Positions 16,233 to 20,816 of a DNA stretch of 20,816 nucleotides are shown piece after piece. Origin of the DNA: a virus; IMG/VR virus record IMGVR_UViG_3300015371_000681, positions 1-20,816 of that record; one strand, 5' to 3'. The notes under the pieces were generated by a model that saw only the letters and a program-made list of their open reading frames with translations, did no database searches and had not been told where the DNA came from. A program made the position numbers and the translations under genes. How positions within the stretch are numbered: position 1 is the first letter of the stretch; each line of letters opens with the position of its first letter.

Positions 16233-17009
16233 TTAAGAACGTACTTTCTTTGCCATAGCCCTCTGACGAGCCTTGGCAATTCTAGCAGATAATTTAGCGC
16301 CCTCAGGCTCAGGAGGAGGATTAGAAGTAGGAGTGTCATCCCCGCCGCGCTTAGGAGGAGGATTGATTTGCTGATTGAACATCTTATACAAACCAGTGCC
16401 TTTAGTGTACGGCTTAATCGTCTTTAAGAAATCAGACGTAGTGTTGCCTTTATTCTCACCAAAGACGTAACCACCAAACTGCTTACCCTGTAATGCACGA
16501 GTATACATACGCAGTAAAGGCTTCATAGCCTTACGGTTGTTTTTCTTATTCTTATCCGTAAGAGTGTTCAACCGTCCCTTAACTGGCTGATTCCTAGGAC
16601 GGGGCTCAGGCTCAACTCCGGGAATAATCGGAGGACCACTATTAGGGTCAGGCTCTCCCGGAGCAACGTTCTTCTTAGGAGGAAGATTATGCCCTTGGTA
16701 ATCATTCAACGGATCGCGTTGAATATAAGGCGGATTACTATTCTGTAACGGTCCCTTACTATTAGAACCAACTCGCCTCGGAACACCAGGAGTCATATTA
16801 CGACCAACGCGACGACCAGGTAAATTAAAAGGAGAACGAGGGCCACCAGGGCTACGACCCTTACCTGGACCAACGTTTTTCATTGCATTTTTAATCTTTG
16901 AGCGAGCATCTGGCATTGGTTTTCCTCCATATTCTTTATCCCACCGAGCAGCAATCGCAGGCTCATGAATATGCATCCAGGCTCGCTGCTTATCTGATTT
17001 GTAAGGCAT
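16233..17009 (-). CDS. Pro-rich basic protein between portal and scaffold
   Basis: This 258-residue protein starts with a compact motif, MPYKSDKQRAWMHIHEPAI, continuing with AARWDKEYGGK. The pattern recurs in short phage proteins or at the ends of phage head proteins. Residues about 40-150 are Pro/Gly/Arg-rich and disordered, and residues 150-210 form a basic helical region (LTDKNKKNNRKAMKPLLRMY). A second Pro-rich linker then leads to a basic C-terminal helix (AKLSARIAKARQRAMAKKVRS, residues about 237-257). Function is unknown. Position suggests a minor head protein or an assembly factor. It follows the portal stop by three bases. Confidence 0.6.
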   Translation of the reverse strand: MPYKSDKQRAWMHIHEPAIAARWDKEYGGKPMPDARSKIKNAMKNVGPGKGRSPGGPRSPFNLPGRRVGRNMTPGVPRRVGSNSKGPLQNSNPPYIQRDPLNDYQGHNLPPKKNVAPGEPDPNSGPPIIPGVEPEPRPRNQPVKGRLNTLTDKNKKNNRKAMKPLLRMYTRALQGKQFGGYVFGENKGNTTSDFLKTIKPYTKGTGLYKMFNQQINPPPKRGGDDTPTSNPPPEPEGAKLSARIAKARQRAMAKKVRS

Positions 17010-17012
17010 AAA

Positions 17013-19133
17013 TTACATCCCAGGCAATACCTGTTGCATTGGGTCTTGTGGATATTGCTGAGCTTGTTGCTGACTAACTTCTTGTCCACCCTGGTCTACA
17101 GGGGGCGCAATTCCCTGCTGTTGCATCATAGCCATTTGAACCATCATTTGATGTTGAGTAACGTGGTCCTCAAAAGCGGCCTGTGCTTCTGGCGGGAGAA
17201 TTTCAAATTGCTGAGTTTTACGGAACTGATTATGAACTTCAATATGAAGCTCATGATTATCAAACGTATTAACAGGCAATCCCATAACAGGCTGCATAGG
17301 CTGACCAGTCATCGGGTCAACACTATTCGGATCCATTAATGGCATCCCATCAGGGCCTGTCATTGGTTCTAACATGCCCTGCTGCATCTTAAGGTTTTCT
17401 CGGGTAGCCTGTCGCTTATCAGTTTCTAAGTTCTCATAGAGTTTCTCAATACCCGGGAAATTGAGAACCTCTAGTCCAGCCAATGCTGGAATGTGCTGGT
17501 TGTTCATTAAATCAGTAATAAAAGCTTGACGAGCCGATTTACTAATCGAAAGAGCAGAACCCTGCTCAACTCGAACGTCCTTATTACCTTGAATTGCTGA
17601 TCCCTGGAACATCTGAGCGTCGAAATAAGCGTCAGTACCAACGGTCTTGACTAAACGCTCAGTATCCCAATACTGCTCAACATAGGAGAGTGTAAGAAAA
17701 CCTAACTTCTCCATTCCCATTTCAATACTATCAATCGTAGTACTAAGCTGAGAGTCATCCTGTTCTTGAAGAGTGCTAATAGCAGTAGCCGCTACCACAC
17801 TTCCAGGAGCGTTTCCTCGAGAAACTTCATGCTGCGCACTTAAATCATCAAAGTCCATACGTAACTGATCTAGATGATTAATTACGTAACTAGGAATCTC
17901 CGGAGGCTGTTGTGCTTTAGGCTCTCCAAGACCCGGATTAAACTCAATTACTTGTCCAGGTTCAGAGGTCATCCGCGTAGGATCAATAGAACCCTTCGGG
18001 CTGATATAGCTAATTTTGCCCATCAAGTTCTTATTCTCAACAATCTGAGAACGTGTCCTATTAAGTTCCCTCTGTACTGGAACTAAGTCCTCAATAACTG
18101 AGGCAGGATAAAATTGACCGGTAGGAATGTGATCAATTTTAACGAACGGATATTTCTTATGGTGATAAGGATACGCAACCTCAGATTGCTGAGGCGCCAT
18201 AGCAGCCATTTCTGGCGGCAAATTAGGATCAACAATCGGCATCCTACTAATCTGAGCTAGATTATCGCCTACAATTAAAAGGTAAGCACCCTTCGGAAAA
18301 CGAGCAACTTTCCCAGGCTTAATCCACATTTCAAGTAGTAAAACTTCATCAGGCTCACTATTTTTAGCTGCCGTCAAATTAAGGAAAGCCTCTTCCATAA
18401 TAGAAGAAACGGCCTTAACATCAGGCTGAACTTTCAATCCAGGGAAACGAGAATTAACCCACTCTACAGAGCGTGTCTGAGCATGGATAATGTAGGACTG
18501 ATTCTCAATCTCCTCTTCTAACAGATCAGGTACGAAAATATGAAAAGGGTCTACCACTAGGTAATCAATATCGCCCTGGTATTCGTACTGGCCGTATCCA
18601 CAAATAGCCATCGGGTCCCAAATGGACTTGATAAACCCGACCCCACAAGAAGAACTCCAAAAGACTGCTTTCTTTAATTTATTTTGGATCTTCTTCTCAT
18701 CATAAATCGAAGTAAAAATCTGTTCTGCCACTCGGGCTGCTACAACATCTTGATCTTCTGTAGTATTAGGTACGACAGTCCAATTAGGTTTAGACGAAGT
18801 TAACTTAGCAATCTCTTTACGAATAATTGGGCGAATCATATTAATCTGTAAACGCACTCGCCAGCGCGGAGCAGGAGGTACGTACAGCTTAAAACCTGAG
18901 GCAGAAGTAGAAGTCTTAATCCAGTCTACGTACTGATGCCCCAAAAGAAAGCTCAGATTTAAATACCATTGACGCTCTTTTTTGAGTCGCTGAGCCTTAC
19001 AACGTTTGTACTGATCCTTAACCCAGGCAACGGTTTTCTTATCTTCCGCTACCTGACCTTTTCCGGTTATAAAACTAAGAGCCTGTTGCGCACGGCTCGG
19101 AGAATCAACCGACGAAAGATCCGCTGCCATCAT
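17013..19133 (-). CDS. Portal protein
   Basis: This 706-residue protein forms the dodecameric ring through which DNA enters and leaves the head. P22-type portal features are visible. The wing contains LKKAVFWSSSCGVGFIKSIW (residues about 151-170) and VVDPFHIFVPD. A stem and crown-side helical region has DLVPVQRELNRTRSQIVENK (about 345-365). A further stretch reads SRGNAPGSVVAATAISTLQE, and the C-terminus is a Met/Gln/Pro-rich tail. The length matches P22-like portals rather than shorter siphovirus portals. The start has two adjacent ATGs behind AGGG. Its first 29 bases overlap the end of the membrane protein upstream. Confidence 0.9.
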   Translation of the reverse strand: MMAADLSSVDSPSRAQQALSFITGKGQVAEDKKTVAWVKDQYKRCKAQRLKKERQWYLNLSFLLGHQYVDWIKTSTSASGFKLYVPPAPRWRVRLQINMIRPIIRKEIAKLTSSKPNWTVVPNTTEDQDVVAARVAEQIFTSIYDEKKIQNKLKKAVFWSSSCGVGFIKSIWDPMAICGYGQYEYQGDIDYLVVDPFHIFVPDLLEEEIENQSYIIHAQTRSVEWVNSRFPGLKVQPDVKAVSSIMEEAFLNLTAAKNSEPDEVLLLEMWIKPGKVARFPKGAYLLIVGDNLAQISRMPIVDPNLPPEMAAMAPQQSEVAYPYHHKKYPFVKIDHIPTGQFYPASVIEDLVPVQRELNRTRSQIVENKNLMGKISYISPKGSIDPTRMTSEPGQVIEFNPGLGEPKAQQPPEIPSYVINHLDQLRMDFDDLSAQHEVSRGNAPGSVVAATAISTLQEQDDSQLSTTIDSIEMGMEKLGFLTLSYVEQYWDTERLVKTVGTDAYFDAQMFQGSAIQGNKDVRVEQGSALSISKSARQAFITDLMNNQHIPALAGLEVLNFPGIEKLYENLETDKRQATRENLKMQQGMLEPMTGPDGMPLMDPNSVDPMTGQPMQPVMGLPVNTFDNHELHIEVHNQFRKTQQFEILPPEAQAAFEDHVTQHQMMVQMAMMQQQGIAPPVDQGGQEVSQQQAQQYPQDPMQQVLPGM

Positions 19134-19506
19134 CCGACCCTATAAACTCAGAGAGGTCAAAAGGCTGTAAGCCTTCTGCAATGCGTTGACGGTTTACTTC
19201 ATCTAAATCTGTACCGGATGCAAGATATTCACTCGTCGAGTTCATCGAGGAATTTGGAATCACTGTCGTCGTCGCTTGAAGTGCTGAGAACGTCTGAGGA
19301 TTCTTCGACAGAACTAAGTTCGTCAGTTCTTGATTCCTCATCATTAGTTCCCCCACTAGCTTCCTCAGGTAATTTATCTCCGTCGGAGCTAATGTCTTCA
19401 CTTTCGTCCGGCGAGGTTTCTTCTCCCAAACTTGGAGTGTCTTCCAAATCAGTCCCGTCAGAATCGTCGTGACCAAAATTAGAAAGACTAAGACTGGAGT
19501 ATCCAT
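19105..19506 (-). CDS. Membrane-anchored protein encoded out of frame inside its neighbour
   Basis: This 133-residue protein begins at an ATG six bases after GAAGGA, a good ribosome site. A TTG at 19512 would add two residues. It has one N-terminal transmembrane helix (about residues 5-21, VLVFLILVTTILTGLIW), a basic stop-transfer stretch (EKKPRRTKVK), and a helix rich in Leu/Asn (INYLRKLVGELMMRNQELTN). The C-terminal 45 residues are acidic and polar, containing GLQPFDLSEF. About 278 bases of the gene are also read in another frame by the zinc-finger protein at 19229-19816. Its end overlaps the portal start. The start signal and clean membrane helix argue it is translated. Function unknown. 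Confidence 0.6.
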   Translation of the reverse strand: MDTPVLVFLILVTTILTGLIWKTLQVWEKKPRRTKVKTLAPTEINYLRKLVGELMMRNQELTNLVLSKNPQTFSALQATTTVIPNSSMNSTSEYLASGTDLDEVNRQRIAEGLQPFDLSEFIGSDDGSGSFVG

Positions 19507-19816
19507 CGACAATCCTTCGCAGGTGCTCGTTTTCCACCGTTAATTGAGTGACCTGCAATTCCCGAGAAGCAAGTCTATTAGCAATATCTTCATAGTCACC
19601 AGGGGAAATTAGACCGGCAACAGCTGCTAATTCACGAATACAGTTATAACAGATGTAGCAGACGCCGTACCAATCAATGTCTCGACCTAAATCGACCATA
19701 CCAAAGCTTTTACCTTCGGTATTTCCATTATCGGTAGTTCCGCATCCAATACAAATGTTAGGGGCCTGATAATATTCCCCAACCTTAAATTTATAACTAA
19801 TAACATTATCCGACAT
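19229..19816 (-). CDS. Zinc-binding protein with acidic Ser-rich tail
   Basis: This 195-residue protein has an N-terminal zinc site with C22-x2-C25 and, 27 residues on, C53-x2-C56-x2-C59 (VCYICYNC). A helical region with heptads at about 75-107 follows, then a long tail (110-195) dominated by Asp, Glu and Ser. The tail region is the part shared, in a different frame, with the membrane protein gene at 19105-19506. The start is a TAATG overlap with the upstream gene. Zinc-ribbon proteins next to portal genes occur in actinophages without a known role. A small nucleic-acid or portal/terminase-linked factor is possible. Confidence 0.7.
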   Translation of the reverse strand: MSDNVISYKFKVGEYYQAPNICIGCGTTDNGNTEGKSFGMVDLGRDIDWYGVCYICYNCIRELAAVAGLISPGDYEDIANRLASRELQVTQLTVENEHLRRIVDGYSSLSLSNFGHDDSDGTDLEDTPSLGEETSPDESEDISSDGDKLPEEASGGTNDEESRTDELSSVEESSDVLSTSSDDDSDSKFLDELDE

Positions 19817-20322
19817 TACTTAGTGCTTTCTGCTTCAAAGTCAAAATCGTCTTCTGACTCATCCTCTGACTCAGCAGCTTCACGCTTCTCATCCGGAGTC
19901 TGCGGAGCGTCCTTAACGTACATAACGGGGGCGTAAGCCTCCACGTTTTCTGCTCCACTTTCACGCCGCTCTTTATTACTCTTACGACGGTTCTCATCAG
20001 CCTCAGCCTCTAAACGCTGAGCTTCATCATAAGGCGTCTGAGTATTCTGAGTTGTGCCTTCAATAGTCTTAAGACCTTGATCTTTATCCGTCTTATCATT
20101 GTGCTGACGAGTTGCATAACGGCCCTCTTTAGTCTGCAACTGCTGACTAGGAGAACCCCACACAATCATTTCCTCAGCAAGACCCTCAGCCATAACATCG
20201 GCAACGGTCTTATATTTTGGCTCACGGCCTTCTCGGGCTGCGCTTAAAAGCTCAGCCTCAAAACGATCACGCTCAGGAAGCGTGGGTAAACGACCATTCT
20301 TACTCTTTGATTTAGCAGCCAT
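19816..20322 (-). CDS. Charged helical hypothetical protein upstream of portal
   Basis: I choose the ATG at 20322, which follows AAGGAG at a good distance, over an upstream in-frame ATG at 20385 whose extra 21 codons would run through a hairpin. The product is then 168 residues: a basic N-terminus (AAKSKSKNGRLP), a helical domain with PERDRFEAELLSAAREG, a highly charged helix (about 95-135), and an acidic C-terminus (ESEDESEDDFDFEAESTK). No family is recognised. Small charged proteins just ahead of phage terminase or portal genes are sometimes DNA-recognition factors; nothing here proves that. Its stop overlaps the next start as TAATG. Confidence 0.65.
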   Translation of the reverse strand: MAAKSKSKNGRLPTLPERDRFEAELLSAAREGREPKYKTVADVMAEGLAEEMIVWGSPSQQLQTKEGRYATRQHNDKTDKDQGLKTIEGTTQNTQTPYDEAQRLEAEADENRRKSNKERRESGAENVEAYAPVMYVKDAPQTPDEKREAAESEDESEDDFDFEAESTK

Positions 20323-20340
20323 TATAGCTCCTTGAACGCG

Positions 20341-20366
20341 AAAAACGACTACTCCAAGAGTAGTCG
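20341..20366 (-). terminator. Intrinsic terminator of the upstream small-gene transcript
   Basis: Leftward RNA would form a perfect 9-bp stem, CGACTACTC pairing with GAGTAGTCG around a TTG loop (20366-20346), followed by five T residues (20345-20341). This is a textbook rho-independent shape between the small genes to the right and the portal operon to the left. Confidence 0.75.
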
Positions 20367-20385
20367 CCTCGCTAATGCTTGTCAA
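20357..20385 (-). promoter_or_regulatory. Possible promoter overlapping the terminator
   Basis: TTGACA (20385-20380) is followed after 17 bases by TACTCT (20362-20357), a weak -10 inside the hairpin. Initiation near 20350 would place the start within the 3' arm, so the new RNA could not form the hairpin, and would leave a short leader with AAGGAG before the ATG at 20322. Confidence 0.35.
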
Positions 20386-20391
20386 GCCAAT

Positions 20392-20553
20392 CTAAAGCGG
20401 TTTTATACTTCCATGCTTGCTTTCAATCCAAGATTGAATAAAATAAATGTTTTTCCCAATCATCCAATTACCAATAGGCGCAGCATCTACTACTGTTTTA
20501 TTACGTACTTCTACACCAAAACAAGCATAAGGTAATACAACTCTAGCCCACAT
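20392..20553 (-). CDS. 53-residue conserved-looking actinophage small protein
   Basis: The short gene starts on a TAATG overlap with the membrane protein gene and ends at TAG just before the predicted promoter. The 53-residue product reads like a small protein often seen near packaging genes of actinophages: ACFGVEVRNKTVVDAAPIG in the middle, a Trp-Met-x-Gly-Lys turn (30-34), then an amphipathic helix. The match is from memory of the pattern, not a search. Function unknown. Confidence 0.65.
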   Translation of the reverse strand: MWARVVLPYACFGVEVRNKTVVDAAPIGNWMIGKNIYFIQSWIESKHGSIKPL

Positions 20554-20717
20554 TAGTCATAAATACCATAACTCGGATCAAAGGCTTGAGTGAAACAAAA
20601 GAAAAGGATTACTAAAGCAATCAGGGTCCAGACTGTGATCCAAAATAAGTAGTATTTAAAAGCTGCCCAAGGGTGTTCCCTATGGTGCTCTACTAAAAGC
20701 TGACTTTTTCTGCTCAC
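20553..20717 (-). CDS. 54-residue single-pass membrane protein
   Basis: A GTG start preceded by GAAAGAA gives a 54-residue protein with a charged N-terminus (SRKSQLLVEHHREHPW), one long hydrophobic helix (about 21-45, aromatic-rich) and a short acidic tail ending in GIYD. A stop codon three codons upstream excludes a longer form. It overlaps the upstream reading frame by 38 bases and the next gene by TAATG. The role is unknown. Confidence 0.6.
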   Translation of the reverse strand: MSRKSQLLVEHHREHPWAAFKYYLFWITVWTLIALVILFFCFTQAFDPSYGIYD

Positions 20718-20814
20718 GTTCTTTCACCGCAATTCTATTCGCAGCTAACAAACAAGCTCGACATTGTTTGATAGCATTTTTAGTAGCCGGAACTGGATAA
20801 GTTGAGTAGTCCTC
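20680..20814 (-). CDS. C-terminal part of a small basic protein (runs off the window)
   Basis: An open frame enters from the right edge and ends at TAG (20682-20680), giving 44 visible residues: a Tyr/Pro start, a CRAC pair of cysteines (residues 18 and 21 of the visible part), and a basic helical end (KEREQKKSAF). One Cys-x2-Cys may be half of a zinc site whose other half could be upstream. No start is visible, so identity is open. Confidence 0.5.
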   Translation of the reverse strand, partial: EDYSTYPVPATKNAIKQCRACLLAANRIAVKEREQKKSAFSRAP

Positions 20815-20816
20815 AA

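Noticed and set aside
19218-19472. 84-codon rightward frame opposite the overlapping gene pair
   Set aside because: Its Ser-dominated product mirrors the acidic low-complexity region on the other strand, and there is no start signal or neighbouring rightward gene.
20323-20385. Extended start (21 more residues) for the charged protein upstream of the zinc gene
   Set aside because: The extension runs through a terminator hairpin and has no ribosome site, whereas the internal ATG follows AAGGAG.
1-20816. tRNA genes, CRISPR arrays, insertion sequences, integrase or attachment sites
   Set aside because: No cloverleaf-like stretch, spaced direct repeats, transposase or recombinase motifs were seen; the window reads as a continuous phage late region.

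Overview
The window looks like about 21 kb of a tailed double-stranded DNA phage genome, most likely a short-tailed (podovirus-type) phage of an actinobacterium. The actinobacterial link rests on a WhiB-family iron-sulfur regulator gene (1195-1491), a family confined to Actinobacteria and their phages. The base composition is AT-leaning, unlike most cultured high-GC actinophages. My inference is a low-GC actinobacterial host, for example the freshwater acI/Nanopelagicales type. No host can be proved from this window.

Layout. Positions 1-1277 carry the end of a rightward, probably early or DNA-metabolism operon: a small acidic protein, a RuvC-like resolvase and a zinc-finger protein. Everything else runs leftward. 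Read in the direction of transcription (high to low coordinates) there are: small genes including a membrane protein (20816-20392); a hairpin terminator overlapping a possible promoter (about 20341-20385); three genes upstream of the portal, two of which overlap out of frame for nearly 280 bases; portal (19133-17013); a Pro-rich basic protein; a promoter; scaffold; major capsid; a hairpin; a head-fibre candidate; a head-tail gene; adaptor; a tail nozzle-like protein; four likely internal (ejection) proteins (10555-4510); a VanY-like M15 peptidase; an SLT-like transglycosylase; a cluster of small membrane proteins; an M15-type endolysin; a holin-like protein; and WhiB, which converges on the rightward operon and overlaps it.

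How the genes work together. Portal, scaffold and capsid build the prohead. Adaptor and nozzle form a short tail. No tape-measure protein or long-tail tube gene is recognisable. Instead there is a run of large, very basic proteins followed by two virion-type wall-cutting enzymes, which fits a particle that ejects internal proteins to open a channel through a Gram-positive wall. A separate holin/endolysin block handles lysis at the end of infection. Many junctions are TAATG or ATGA stop/start overlaps, implying translational coupling. The terminase genes are not in the window and probably lie beyond the right edge.

The most unusual points are the out-of-frame gene pair upstream of the portal, the terminator-promoter overlap at 20341-20385, the hyperbasic ejection-protein block, three separate peptidoglycan-active enzymes, and several very short membrane-protein genes.
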